64,000 bases of DNA from Paracoccaceae bacterium (GCA_033344815.1 JAWPMR010000001.1:668136-732135), one strand, 5' to 3'. Shown: positions 28,400 to 37,761, counted from the stretch's first letter. A program made the numbers and translations. Notes: generated from the sequence alone by a model not told the origin.

Positions 28400-29632
28400 T
28401 TAATCATTGCGATAAGATTCAGCTCGAATCCCATATCGCGTCAACTTGTCATAGAATGTCTTGCGGGGCAGTTTGAGCGCTTCTGCGGCAATCACAGCCC
28501 GACCCTGCGCCCGCCGCAGGGCTTGTTCCAGCAGACTTTGTTCGACCTGTGCCATCTGCTCGGACAAGCCCAAACTTGCATCTGGCCCCGCTTGTTCGAT
28601 CAGGCCAAGGGCGAACCTCATCGCCTCTGACATCAGCGCCCGCGCATTGCCAGGCCAGTCGCGCGCCATCAGCCCTGCGACCACCTGAGGTGTGATTTCG
28701 GGCGCACTCAAACCGGCCTGCTCGCTGGCCTGTTCGACATAATGGCGAAACAGGATCGGAATATCTTCGGGACGCTCAGAAAGCGACGGGATGCGCACGG
28801 GCGTTACTTCAAGCCGGTAGTAGAGTTCAGAGTTAAGTTCGCCCATTGCGACACTGGCCTCCAAATCACGGTTGGATCCGGCAATGACGCGAGTCTGCAA
28901 TCCCGTTTCCAGTGCTTCCAGCAGGCTCAATTGGGCTTGCGGTGGCATCTGGGTGATTTCATCAATGAACAGACTTCCGGTTTTGGCACCAAACAGGGCC
29001 TCGGATAAATCTGAGACCTCCAACGCGGCAGCAGCCCGTTTGACAAAAGGGGCTTTGGACCGCGGCGAACACAAATGGATGACTTCTGCGACCTTGGAGA
29101 TCCCAGTACCAGGGGCACCTGTCACCAGCACTTCAGTGTCGGCCCCGGCCACCCGTCGGACGCGGGTTCGCAATCCTTCAGCAAGCTGTGACGCCCCAAA
29201 CAGCATCCGCGCTGCCGGGTCGCCCGCCGCAATCATGGCTCGTAATGAACGATTGTCCAAAACCAGACGACGGGTTTTCAATGCACGTTCCAATACGGCC
29301 AGCAAATCCGCCGGGGCGCAGGGTTTTTCAAGAAAATCGAACGCGCCCTGCCCGACCGCTTTCATTGCCGTCGGGATATCACCCTCCCCGGTCAACAAAA
29401 TTACCGGAAGATCCGCATCCTGCTCGCGCGCGTAAGACAGCAAATGAAACCCATCCCGTCCGGGCATCCGTAAATCCGATAGAATGACGCCATCAAAATC
29501 CGCTGTGATCAATTCCTTTGCCGCCACAAAAGACGCTGCCGGGGTCGGCTCCAGATCCGCCAATTCCAGCGTTTGGGCGAGTGCGTCGCGCACGGCCGCA
29601 TCATCATCAACCAGAAGTACTTTTTTGCTCAT
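28400..29632 (-). CDS. DctD-type response regulator lacking GAFTGA and Walker A lysine
   Basis: A 410-residue NtrC/DctD-family protein. The receiver domain has D10-D11, phospho-acceptor D53 (LSDLRMPGRDG) and K103. The AAA+ region is altered: Walker A reads GAPGTGIS (172-179), so the GTGK Lys is Ile, and the sigma-54-contacting GAFTGA loop is deleted (EALFGAKTGSLFIDEI runs straight into Walker B). The arginine-finger region reads NSELYYRL instead of RxDLYYRL. The C-terminal Fis-type HTH (AAEALKLPRKTFYDKL) is intact. I infer that it binds DNA but cannot act as an ATP-driven sigma-54 activator. It overlaps dctB (ATGA) and precedes dctP. Confidence 0.88.
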   Translation of the reverse strand: MSKKVLLVDDDAAVRDALAQTLELADLEPTPAASFVAAKELITADFDGVILSDLRMPGRDGFHLLSYAREQDADLPVILLTGEGDIPTAMKAVGQGAFDFLEKPCAPADLLAVLERALKTRRLVLDNRSLRAMIAAGDPAARMLFGASQLAEGLRTRVRRVAGADTEVLVTGAPGTGISKVAEVIHLCSPRSKAPFVKRAAAALEVSDLSEALFGAKTGSLFIDEITQMPPQAQLSLLEALETGLQTRVIAGSNRDLEASVAMGELNSELYYRLEVTPVRIPSLSERPEDIPILFRHYVEQASEQAGLSAPEITPQVVAGLMARDWPGNARALMSEAMRFALGLIEQAGPDASLGLSEQMAQVEQSLLEQALRRAQGRAVIAAEALKLPRKTFYDKLTRYGIRAESYRND

Positions 29633-31377
29633 GCCGCTTCCTGTGCCGCCCACGGCTGAATTTCAACGCTGAAGAGTGCGCCAGGATCACAATTACGTAC
29701 TCGAATTTCGCCGCCAAAACTCTGCATGATGCCGTAAGAAATCGACAGTCCAAGCCCCATGCCTTCGGATGCGCCGACCTCTTTGGTCGAATAAAAAGGG
29801 TCAAATACTTTCTCGGGATCGCTTACCCCCGGCCCTGTGTCGCGGATATGAATACAAACAGGCGCGCCTGGTGCAATCATGATCGACAGTTCGCGCGTCT
29901 CGCTTTGCCCCATCGCATCAAGTGCATTGGTCATCAGGTTTCCAAATACCTGACCAAGCCTGACTTCGCCGCCGCGCACCCAGATCGGCGCATCCGCGGG
30001 CTCATACAACAAACGCACCTGCATCTCGGCGGCGCGCGCGCTGATCATATCGACCGCGCTGTCCAAGATGGCGATCAGATCAACGCGCGCGACCGGTTCG
30101 CTTTGTTGGGTGGAAAAGGCGCGCAGGTTTTTGATGATGCGCCCCATGCGGCGGGCCATGTCCGAAATCCGGGAAAGGTTCTGTGTCGCGCGCTCCGGCT
30201 GGTCACGCTCTAAAAATTGCCCCGCGTTTTCGGCAAAGGACCGGATCGCCATCAAAGGTTGGTTCAATTCGTGACTGATGCCTGCGCTCATCTTGCCCAG
30301 AGCGCTGAGTTTGCTGGCTTGCAGCAAATCGGCCTGCGCGCGTGCAAGCGCGGTTTCCGCCTCCTGCCTTTCGGCGACTTCCTGACGCAGTGCTGTATTG
30401 ATTTCGGACAGCGCGGCAGTACGTCTGGCCACACGATCCTCCAATTGTGCATTTGCACGCGCGAGAGTGCGCCGTCGTTCAGTCGCCAGAAACAGCATCG
30501 CGCCGAACGCCAGACACAGGGCCGCGACAACCGTGGCCTGCAATTTGGCCAATTGCCGTGCCGGCGTCACATCCAGCAACACCTCGCCAGTCAACCCGAT
30601 CACCGGGAGATGGCGCACCAGATGCAACGCATTGGTGGGCAGGTATGGTCCCCACCCGAGTTGCCAGATCTCATGCCCGCCGGTTTCGTAACTGGCAAAT
30701 GAAGGTGCCTCTCCATTCGTCGGCCGCAATCCCGGCCCCTCAGTGGCGCGTTGCCACAGGATCAACTCCGAACGGTTGGTCACGAACACCCGTCCACGTT
30801 CATCGGTAAAGAAAACGGCCCGCAAACCACCACGCCATGCATCTTCGATCCCATCCATGCCTACCGCGACAGTAACAACGCCCTGCACCTTTCCATCGCC
30901 CCCAAAAGCCGGAGCGGCATAGTAAAAGGCGCGTGGGGCAAGCGGCAGTGACACGCCATGCCCCCACCCTAACGCCCCGCTGCGCGCACGCCTGAAGTAA
31001 TCCGTCTGGTTCAAATTCGGGATCGTCTGTTCCCGCGCGGACGCCAGAACTTGCCCCTTTAAGTCAACGAACATCACGTCTAGCGCATCTGCCTTGTCAG
31101 CGGCTTCCAAAAACAGCGTCTGTGCATCTTCAACCCCGCGCCCCTCCGCCAGGGCGGAGATGTAGGGATGATCCGCCAGAAAAACTGCCAACTCGCGAAA
31201 ACGTTGTAATTGCCCGATGAGCCGGTCACTCGCCAAGGCGAGATCGCTTTGTCCTTGCTGTTTCAATTGGTCGAGCGCTTGCAAGTAGGCATAGCGCCAA
31301 ACACCCACGGACATCACCGTCACAGCGCTCAGAAAAACGCAGATCACAAGGGCACGGTGCAAAAATCCTTTGGACAT
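29629..31377 (-). CDS. dctB: DctB-type sensor histidine kinase
   Basis: A 582-residue membrane sensor: segment 1 (~7-27, LVICVFLSAVTVMSVGVW), a periplasmic dCache/PAS-like domain (~30-280) with the MFVDLKGQVLAS segment, segment 2 (~282-302), a coiled-coil linker, and the HisKA H-box ISHELNQPLMAIRSFAENAG (phospho-His). The HATPase domain has NLMTNALDAMG, DTGPGV and GLGLSISYGIM. The architecture is that of DctB, which senses C4-dicarboxylates in the periplasm. It is encoded first in the operon with the DctD-type regulator. Substrate inferred from the family and the neighbouring dctPQM. Confidence 0.92.
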   Translation of the reverse strand: MSKGFLHRALVICVFLSAVTVMSVGVWRYAYLQALDQLKQQGQSDLALASDRLIGQLQRFRELAVFLADHPYISALAEGRGVEDAQTLFLEAADKADALDVMFVDLKGQVLASAREQTIPNLNQTDYFRRARSGALGWGHGVSLPLAPRAFYYAAPAFGGDGKVQGVVTVAVGMDGIEDAWRGGLRAVFFTDERGRVFVTNRSELILWQRATEGPGLRPTNGEAPSFASYETGGHEIWQLGWGPYLPTNALHLVRHLPVIGLTGEVLLDVTPARQLAKLQATVVAALCLAFGAMLFLATERRRTLARANAQLEDRVARRTAALSEINTALRQEVAERQEAETALARAQADLLQASKLSALGKMSAGISHELNQPLMAIRSFAENAGQFLERDQPERATQNLSRISDMARRMGRIIKNLRAFSTQQSEPVARVDLIAILDSAVDMISARAAEMQVRLLYEPADAPIWVRGGEVRLGQVFGNLMTNALDAMGQSETRELSIMIAPGAPVCIHIRDTGPGVSDPEKVFDPFYSTKEVGASEGMGLGLSISYGIMQSFGGEIRVRNCDPGALFSVEIQPWAAQEAA

Positions 31378-31437
31378 GAAAAATAGTCTATGCCCGGCCC
31401 CTTGCCTTGACCAGTGGTTCGCGTCTTAAAGAGCGCC

Positions 31438-32619
31438 ATGAGAACGCTCAATCAGTCGCCGCTCGATCCGGATTTTGTGCAAAACCCCTATGCGCTCTAC
31501 GCGCAGGTTTTGGCCCAGGACCCTGTGCAGTTTTGGCAAGACTACGACATGATGGCCGTTTTTGACGCAGCAACCGTGCACCGACTGTTGCGGGATCGCC
31601 GTCTGGGACGCACTGCGCCACGAGATCAGCAAACCAGCGTGCCAGATCACTTGCGGGACTTTGACGCGGTGGAACGTCACTCGATGTTGGATATGGAGCC
31701 GCCCACGCATACCCGCTTGCGCGGTTTGGTATTGCGTGCGTTTACCTCGCGGCGGGTCAAAGCGTTGGCCCCTGACATCGACGACATATGCGATGACCTT
31801 CTGGCAGCATTCCCGTGTGGTTCCTTTGACCTGATCCCGGCATTTTGTACCGCCTTGCCCGTCCGGGTAATCGCGCGACTGTTGGGGGTACCCGAGGAGA
31901 TGGGTGACCAACTGTTGCGCTGGTCCAATGCGATGGTGGCGATGTATCAGGCCAGCCGTACGCATGACACCGAAGTCGCCGCCAATACCGCTGCTCGCGC
32001 ATTTGCCGCGTTCCTGTCGGGTTACATCGAAGAACGGCGCGCGGACCCGCGCGATGATCTGATCACGCAGTTGATTGCCGCAGAAGAAGACGGCGAAAAG
32101 CTCAGCAAAGAAGAAATGATCGGCAACTGCGTGTTGCTCTTGAACGCCGGGCATGAGGCGACGGTGCATACCATGGGCAATGCGGTGATGGCTCTGCTGG
32201 AAAACCAAACGCCCCGCTCCGCTCTTGAACCAGGCGCAATTGCGGCCACCGTCGAGGAGGTGCTGCGGTATGATCCGCCGCTGCATATGTTCACACGCTT
32301 CGCTTACGCCGACATCGAGGTGGGCGGATATGTCCTGAAAAAGGGCGAACAGGTCGCCTTGATGTTGGGGGCCGTAGGGCGCGATCCTTCACGTTTTGAT
32401 CACCCCGACCGGTTTGATCCGTTTCGCGCACCTGCCCAGCATGCCGCATTTGGCGGTGGTTTGCATTTCTGCGTGGGCGCGCCGCTGGCCCGGCTTGAAC
32501 TACAGATCGGCTTGCAACGATTGTTTGCCCACGCGCCCCGCCTCAGTTTGGTCGAGGCCCCTCAGTTTACAAATACCTATCATTTCCATGGCTTGGGTCA
32601 GTTGATTGTGACGCTATAG
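31438..32619 (+). CDS. Cytochrome P450
   Basis: A 393-residue soluble bacterial P450. I-helix AGHEATVHT (~residues 242-250) carries the acid/alcohol pair as E-A-T rather than the usual D/E-T; K-helix ExxR is in EEVLRYDPP; the heme-binding loop is FGGGLHFCVGAPLARLE (Cys ~346). I chose ATG 31438 over GTG 31414. No ferredoxin or ferredoxin reductase gene is adjacent (fpr is 6 kb away). It lies divergent from dctB with 60 bp between, and its stop overlaps the convergent Lrp-type gene. It hydroxylates an unknown substrate. Confidence 0.92.
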   Translation: MRTLNQSPLDPDFVQNPYALYAQVLAQDPVQFWQDYDMMAVFDAATVHRLLRDRRLGRTAPRDQQTSVPDHLRDFDAVERHSMLDMEPPTHTRLRGLVLRAFTSRRVKALAPDIDDICDDLLAAFPCGSFDLIPAFCTALPVRVIARLLGVPEEMGDQLLRWSNAMVAMYQASRTHDTEVAANTAARAFAAFLSGYIEERRADPRDDLITQLIAAEEDGEKLSKEEMIGNCVLLLNAGHEATVHTMGNAVMALLENQTPRSALEPGAIAATVEEVLRYDPPLHMFTRFAYADIEVGGYVLKKGEQVALMLGAVGRDPSRFDHPDRFDPFRAPAQHAAFGGGLHFCVGAPLARLELQIGLQRLFAHAPRLSLVEAPQFTNTYHFHGLGQLIVTL

Positions 32620-33075
32620 CGGGAGCATGGTGGTTGATTTGATCTCCTCCATGGACAAAAGCGCTGTCACATTATGCACGCGCACTTCGGAAATCAGCGC
32701 CTGATAGAAAGCGTCATAAGCGCGCGCATTCTTCACCCGCACTTTAAGAATATAATCGATATCTCCGGCCAATCGATGGGCTTCCTGCACTTCGGGCCTG
32801 TCGCGCAGCGCCTTGAGAAAGGCCGCTTGCCATTCAGCTTCATGGGCGGAGGTACGGATCAGAACGAAGAAACATGCCTCAAACCCCAAGGCCTCCGCAT
32901 CAAGTAAAACTGTTTGCTGCCGGATCACACCCGCATCACGCAATTTTCGAATCCGGTTCCACACAGGCGTCTTGGAAGAGCCGATCCGCGCGGCAATTTC
33001 ATCCAAAGACTGGCTGGCATCACGTTGCAACTCGCCAAGAATTTTCCTGTCTACATCGTCGATACGAACGCTCAT
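32614..33075 (-). CDS. Lrp/AsnC-family transcriptional regulator
   Basis: A 153-residue regulator with an N-terminal winged HTH (DDVDRKILGELQRDASQSLDEIAARIGSS in outline, KTPVWNRIRKL as recognition helix) and a C-terminal RAM domain (AHRLAGDIDYILKVRV). It is divergent from cysG (141-bp gap), so the cys operon is the likely target and an amino acid such as cysteine or methionine could be the effector; that is inference. The 3' end overlaps the P450 gene by a few bases. Confidence 0.9.
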   Translation of the reverse strand: MSVRIDDVDRKILGELQRDASQSLDEIAARIGSSKTPVWNRIRKLRDAGVIRQQTVLLDAEALGFEACFFVLIRTSAHEAEWQAAFLKALRDRPEVQEAHRLAGDIDYILKVRVKNARAYDAFYQALISEVRVHNVTALLSMEEIKSTTMLPL

Positions 33076-33082
33076 CCTGCTT

Positions 33083-33191
33083 TGTCCCTATATGTGGTCC
33101 ATTATTCCATTTTTCACCCTAATTAGAACAAGTGTCCTTATCAACACATGTACCTAGCAAATAACTGGGAATATTTCCTATATTAAGGACA
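33083..33191. promoter_or_regulatory. Candidate operators for the divergent Lrp-type regulator and cys operon
   Basis: Between the regulator and cysG are TGTCCTTA (33133-33140) and its inverted copy TAAGGACA (33184-33191), plus TGTCCCTAT (33083-33091), one base different. They bracket the AT-rich part of the gap and the likely promoters of both genes. Confidence 0.45.
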
Positions 33192-33215
33192 GGTATTTCT
33201 GAAAGGCCGAGACCC

Positions 33216-34634
33216 ATGGACCATTTCCCGATCTTCCTGCGCGTACATGGTCGCCGTATCGTGGTCTCTGGTGGTGGTGAGGCCGCACTGGCCAAATTGC
33301 GCCTGCTGATGAAGAGCACGGGACATATCACCGTGTTTAGCACCGATGCTGCGCAAGAAATCATGCAGTGGGCGGATCAAGGCAAATTGACTTTGGTACA
33401 ACGGGCAATGGCACCGGGTGATACCGTTTGTGCCGCCCTGTTTTACGCCGCTGATGAGGACGCCCAGGAAGATGCCCGCACCTCCATGATTGCGCGGGCC
33501 GACGGCGCACTGGTGAATATTGTCGACAATCTTCAGGACAGTCAGTTCATCACACCGGCGATTGTGGACCGTGATCCCGTCACCATTGCGATCGGAACCG
33601 AAGGCGCGGCGCCGGTGCTGGCCCGCGCGATCAAAGCCGATCTGGAAACCCGCCTGCCCGCCGCGCTCGGACCGCTGGCGCGTATCGGCAAGACGTTTCG
33701 CAAAGCCGCTAATGCGCTGCCCTTTGGCCGTGCGCGCCGCGATTTCTGGCGTGAGTATTACTTCAAAGCTGGCCCCGCAGCGATCACCGGCGGCGAGGAT
33801 GGCGTGAACGAAGCGCTGGATCATTTGCTGAGCGATCATCTGGATCGCAAGTCGCGTCCCGGCCATGTGCACTTCGTCGGCGGCGGTCCCGGTGATCCGG
33901 ATCTGTTGACCATGAAGGCCCGCCGCGTGCTCGATGAAGCTGATGTGGTGATCTATGACCGTTTGATCAGCAAGCCCATTCTTGAATTAGCCCGTCGCGA
34001 GGCGGTGATGATTGATGCGGGCAAGGAGGGGTTTGGCCCCTCGATGAAGCAGGAAGACATAAACGCCCTGATCGTGGAACACGGGTTGGCAGGTGCGCAG
34101 GTCGTACGGTTGAAATCTGGCGATGCGACGGTTTTCGGACGTCTGGATGAAGAAATCGATGCCGTAGATGCCCATAACATCGGCTGGAGTATCGTCCCCG
34201 GCATCACGTCGGCGTCGGCTGCTGTTGCCGAGATCGGGCAGAGCCTGACCAAACGTGGGCGCAATGCGTCTGTCAGGTTCCTGACCGGACATGACACAAA
34301 GGGGTTTGCGGATCACGACTGGGCCACACTCGCACAACCCGGACAGGTGGCTGCCATCTACATGGGCAAGAAATCAGCGCGATTCATCCAAGGACGTCTG
34401 ATCATGCACGGCGCGGACCGCCACACCCCGGTCACCGTGATCGAAAATGCCTCGCGCCCTGAACAGCGCATTCTGGACACCACGCTGGATGCGCTGCCCG
34501 CCGCCCTGTCCGCCGCCGACATGTCTGGCCCCGCGCTGACGTTTTATGGCCTCGCACCGCGCGAAGCCGCTGCAGCACGTTTGCACGAAGCCGATCCCTA
34601 TTCTCCCCCCATGCACTCACAGGAGGCGCTCTGA
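33216..34634 (+). CDS. cysG: Siroheme synthase (CysG: dehydrogenase, ferrochelatase, methyltransferase)
   Basis: A 472-residue fusion. Residues ~1-210 form the precorrin-2 dehydrogenase/ferrochelatase part (VSGGGEAALAKLRLL as NAD-binding motif; IVDNLQDSQFITPAIV; PVTIAIGTEGAAPVLAR). Residues ~215-455 form the uroporphyrinogen-III C-methyltransferase (FVGGGPGDPDLLTMKARR; VVIYDRLIS; RLKSGDATVFGR; GITSASAAVAE). It makes the siroheme used by the CysI encoded two genes downstream. It starts the operon and its stop overlaps the next start (TGATG). Confidence 0.95.
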   Translation: MDHFPIFLRVHGRRIVVSGGGEAALAKLRLLMKSTGHITVFSTDAAQEIMQWADQGKLTLVQRAMAPGDTVCAALFYAADEDAQEDARTSMIARADGALVNIVDNLQDSQFITPAIVDRDPVTIAIGTEGAAPVLARAIKADLETRLPAALGPLARIGKTFRKAANALPFGRARRDFWREYYFKAGPAAITGGEDGVNEALDHLLSDHLDRKSRPGHVHFVGGGPGDPDLLTMKARRVLDEADVVIYDRLISKPILELARREAVMIDAGKEGFGPSMKQEDINALIVEHGLAGAQVVRLKSGDATVFGRLDEEIDAVDAHNIGWSIVPGITSASAAVAEIGQSLTKRGRNASVRFLTGHDTKGFADHDWATLAQPGQVAAIYMGKKSARFIQGRLIMHGADRHTPVTVIENASRPEQRILDTTLDALPAALSAADMSGPALTFYGLAPREAAAARLHEADPYSPPMHSQEAL

Positions 34635-34939
34635 TGCCCCGCGCATTTACCCCCAAAGTCGTGACCGCCAACGCCTTGCTTGAAGGCGACGTCATCTATC
34701 AGACCGTCTCTGGTTGGAGCCGTAATCTGGAGGAGGCGGAAGTCCTGACCGATGAGGCAGATGCAGACCTGCGTCTGATCGATGCCTCCCAGCAACAGGA
34801 ATTGGTGGTCGGCGTGTACCTGGCTGATGTCGACATCAGCGGCGCAGCCCCCAAACCCACACATTTTCGCGAAGACTTCCGCGCACGCGGCCCGTCCAAC
34901 TACGCCCATGGCAAACAAGAGGTGAAAGCACATGTATAA
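34634..34939 (+). CDS. DUF2849 protein of the cys operon
   Basis: A 101-residue soluble protein of the DUF2849 type (FTPKVVTANALLEGDVIY; ETAE-like segment DLRLIDA; FREDFRARGPSNYA). It has no cysteines that would bind a cluster. It always lies between cysG and cysI in alphaproteobacterial sulfate operons, and here it overlaps both (1 bp and 8 bp). Its biochemical role is unknown; the fixed position suggests an auxiliary of sulfite reductase or siroheme delivery. Confidence 0.85.
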   Translation: MPRAFTPKVVTANALLEGDVIYQTVSGWSRNLEEAEVLTDEADADLRLIDASQQQELVVGVYLADVDISGAAPKPTHFREDFRARGPSNYAHGKQEVKAHV

Positions 34940-36596
34940 TTACACCGACTTTGACACCGCCTTTATCAAAGAGCGCAATGCACAGTTCCGCTCGCAAGTT
35001 GAACGTCGTATTGACGGATCACTCACCGAGGATGAATTCAAGCCGCTGCGCCTGATGAATGGTCTGTATCTGCAATTGCACGCCTACATGCTGCGCGTCG
35101 CGATTCCCTATGGCACGCTGAACAGCCGCCAGATGCATGTGCTCGCAGATATCGCGGACAAGTGGGACAAGGGTTATGGCCATTTCACCACGCGCCAGAA
35201 TATTCAATACAACTGGCCCGAGCTGCGCGATGTGCCTGACATGCTCGATGCATTAGGTGAGGTGCAGATGCATGCGATCCAGACCTCGGGCAACACCATT
35301 CGCAACGTGACGGCGGACCATTTCGCCGGGGCTGCCGCCGACGAAATCGCCGATCCGCGCCCGGTTGCGGAATTGATCCGACAATGGTCCACGGATCATC
35401 CAGAATTCCAGTTTCTGCCACGGAAATTCAAGGTGGCTGTGACCGGATCGCAAAATGATCGTGCTGTGACAAAGGCGCATGATATCGGCCTGCGCATGGT
35501 GGAACGCGACGGTGCTACAGGTTTCGAGGTCATTGTCGGTGGGGGTCTTGGCCGCACGCCAATGATCGGCAAAGTGTTGCGGGATTTCCTGCCGCGCGAA
35601 GACCTGTTGCCCTATCTTGAGGCCATCGTCAGCGTCTACAACCTGCTGGGCCGGCGCGACAATAAATACAAAGCGCGGATCAAAATCACCGTGCATGAGA
35701 ATGGCCTGGAAGACTTTGGTGCGCGCGTCGAGGAGCGTTTTGCCCTGATCCGTCCGCAATTCGGCGGTGTCGATCAGCAGATGCTGGCCGGTATCGAATC
35801 CGATTTCGCCGCGCCTGAATTTCGCAGTGCAGCGACACAGGACTACGAAGATGCGCGCCAACACTATCCGGCGTTTCGCAGTTGGGCGGATACAAACCTG
35901 TCCGAGCACCGCGCCCCGGGTTATGCCATCGTCACCATCAGCCTCAAGGCACATGGCGCAACGCCGGGGGATGCCACATCAGCTCAGATGCGCCTGATGG
36001 CCGATCTGGCGAAACGTTATGGGCATGATGAGTTACGCATCAGCCACGAACAGAACGTGATTTTGCCGCATGTTCACAAGAACGACCTGCCCTCAATCTA
36101 CTCGGCGCTGCGTGCAGCGGGTCTGGGCACGGCGAACATTGGTCTGATTTCGGACATCATCGCCTGCCCGGGCATGGATTACTGCGCGCTGGCGACCGCC
36201 CGGTCGATCCCGATTGCACAGGAAATTGCGACACGCTTTGATGAGCTGAAGATTGAGCATGACGTTGGCCCGCTGAAGATCAAGATTTCGGGTTGTATCA
36301 ATGCCTGCGGCCACCACCATGTGGGTCATATTGGTATTCTCGGTTTGGACCGTGCGGGTGTCGAAAGCTATCAGATCACTCTGGGCGGTGACGGCACAGA
36401 AAACGCCGCGATCGGGGAACGTGCTGGTCCCGGTTTTTCCGCAGATGACATCATCCCGGCGATCGAACGTCTGGTCATGGCCTATCTGGATCTGCGTTCT
36501 GAACCTGCGGAGACATTTCTGGACACCTACCGCCGGTTGGGTCTGGCCCCCTTCAAGGCCGCGCTGTATCCAGAGGCCCGGGCCAATGCCGCTTGA
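34932..36596 (+). CDS. cysI: Sulfite reductase hemoprotein
   Basis: A 554-residue nitrite/sulfite reductase with two ferredoxin-like repeats (GLYLQLHAYMLRVAIPYG and KGYGHFTTRQNIQYNW) and the siroheme/4Fe-4S site. The cluster cysteines are in ACPGMDYC (~410) and SGCINACGHHH (~455). The usual sulfite-reductase cluster motif is C-x5-C-x(n)-C-x3-C, as seen here. It reduces sulfite to sulfide. It overlaps cysH at its 3' end (ATG 36586 inside the last codons). No flavoprotein CysJ is present, so ferredoxin and Fpr (37793-38641) are the likely electron donors. Confidence 0.93.
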   Translation: MYNYTDFDTAFIKERNAQFRSQVERRIDGSLTEDEFKPLRLMNGLYLQLHAYMLRVAIPYGTLNSRQMHVLADIADKWDKGYGHFTTRQNIQYNWPELRDVPDMLDALGEVQMHAIQTSGNTIRNVTADHFAGAAADEIADPRPVAELIRQWSTDHPEFQFLPRKFKVAVTGSQNDRAVTKAHDIGLRMVERDGATGFEVIVGGGLGRTPMIGKVLRDFLPREDLLPYLEAIVSVYNLLGRRDNKYKARIKITVHENGLEDFGARVEERFALIRPQFGGVDQQMLAGIESDFAAPEFRSAATQDYEDARQHYPAFRSWADTNLSEHRAPGYAIVTISLKAHGATPGDATSAQMRLMADLAKRYGHDELRISHEQNVILPHVHKNDLPSIYSALRAAGLGTANIGLISDIIACPGMDYCALATARSIPIAQEIATRFDELKIEHDVGPLKIKISGCINACGHHHVGHIGILGLDRAGVESYQITLGGDGTENAAIGERAGPGFSADDIIPAIERLVMAYLDLRSEPAETFLDTYRRLGLAPFKAALYPEARANAA

Positions 36597-37323
36597 TCGC
36601 GCACCCCAATCGCATCTGAGCACACAGGTGGCGCAGCTGAATGATCAGCTCCGCCATCACAGTGCGACGGATGTGCTGCGCGTGGCCTTGAGCGAAGTGC
36701 CCGATCTGGCGCTGGTGTCGAGCTTTGGCGCGGAATCGGTCGCTTTGTTGCACCTGACAGCCATGGTGGACCGCGATGTGCCTGTGTTGTTTATCGACAC
36801 GGAAATGCTGTTCACGCAAACACTTGTCTATCAGCAGGAGGTTGCTGAACGCCTCGGCTTGCGCAATCTGCGCATTCTGCGAAATGAGAACAATGCCTCC
36901 CGTGATCCGCATGGCACGCTGCACCAGAGGTATGCAGACGCCTGTTGTGCCCTGCGCAAAACGCAGCCTTTGCAAAACGCACTGGCCTCCCATGGCGGTT
37001 GGATCACCGGGCGCAAACGGTTCCAGTCGGGCAAAAGGGCTGAATTGGAATTCTTTGAGGTCGAGGCAGGCACCGACCGCATCAAGGTCAATCCGCTTGC
37101 CTATTGGCAACCCGGCGATGTGGCCGATTACATCGCTGAAAACCGCCTGCCGCGTCATCCGATGGTCGCTCAAGGCTACCCCTCCATTGGCTGTGCGCCC
37201 TGCACCTCCCCTGTCGCTGCGGGCGAAGACACGCGCGCAGGCCGCTGGCGCAACACAGAAAAAGACGAATGTGGCATCCACTTCGTCAATGGTAAAATGA
37301 TCCGCACAGGAGCCTCCGTATGA
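36586..37323 (+). CDS. cysH: Phosphoadenylyl/adenylyl-sulfate reductase
   Basis: A 245-residue PAPS-reductase family enzyme. It has the P-loop-like SSFGAESVALLHL (~45) and a VLFIDTEMLFTQT segment. Cysteines CC in DACCALRK (~123) and CxxC in GCAPCTSP (~205) form the four-Cys set that binds a 4Fe-4S cluster, which marks the APS-reductase branch. A TGRKRFQSGKR loop follows. It reduces (P)APS to sulfite with thioredoxin. I chose ATG 36586, which overlaps cysI by 11 bp; an upstream in-frame extension lies inside cysI and is unlikely. Stop overlaps the next start. Confidence 0.92.
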   Translation: MPLDRAPQSHLSTQVAQLNDQLRHHSATDVLRVALSEVPDLALVSSFGAESVALLHLTAMVDRDVPVLFIDTEMLFTQTLVYQQEVAERLGLRNLRILRNENNASRDPHGTLHQRYADACCALRKTQPLQNALASHGGWITGRKRFQSGKRAELEFFEVEAGTDRIKVNPLAYWQPGDVADYIAENRLPRHPMVAQGYPSIGCAPCTSPVAAGEDTRAGRWRNTEKDECGIHFVNGKMIRTGASV

Positions 37324-37721
37324 GCATTCTCGTCAAAGACACCGGTTTCACTCAAGACGACTGGGTTGAGCCTTTCATCACGCTGGAGGCGGCCAATGAT
37401 GCAACCGCTTTGGACGTACCCTCAGATACAGACCCGGCCGATATCCCGCTGTGCGAAGGGCTGCATATGATCCGCGTCGATTTCCCATCCTCCGCCGATG
37501 GGCGCGGCTTTACGATTGCGCAACAATTGCGGCTGCGCGGGTTTACGGGCCGGTTGCGCGCACGCGGCCATGTCCTGGCAGATCAATACGCCATGGCGCG
37601 CAGGTCTGGCTTTGATGAGGTCGAAATCTCGGAGGAACTCGCCGCGCGCCAACCCCAGGATCAATGGCAATTCCGTTCCAACTGGAAGGATCACAACTAT
37701 CAGTCCCGCTTACGCGGCTGA
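37320..37721 (+). CDS. DUF934 protein of the cys operon
   Basis: A 133-residue protein of the DUF934 family (IRVDFPSSADGRGFTIAQQLR; LRARGHVLADQYAMARRSGFDEVEI). It follows cysH with a 4-bp overlap (ATGA) and ends the operon. The family co-occurs with cysI/cysH in alphaproteobacteria and may support sulfite reduction, but no activity is established. No signal peptide or membrane segment. Confidence 0.87.
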   Translation: MSILVKDTGFTQDDWVEPFITLEAANDATALDVPSDTDPADIPLCEGLHMIRVDFPSSADGRGFTIAQQLRLRGFTGRLRARGHVLADQYAMARRSGFDEVEISEELAARQPQDQWQFRSNWKDHNYQSRLRG

Positions 37722-37761
37722 TTGACACCTTTCCCCCATCCATATTTCTTTCTAAAAGGGA

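Noticed and set aside
36301-36585. A 95-codon N-terminal extension of CysH
   Set aside because: It lies entirely inside cysI in another frame and lacks conservation; ATG 36586 gives the family's normal start.
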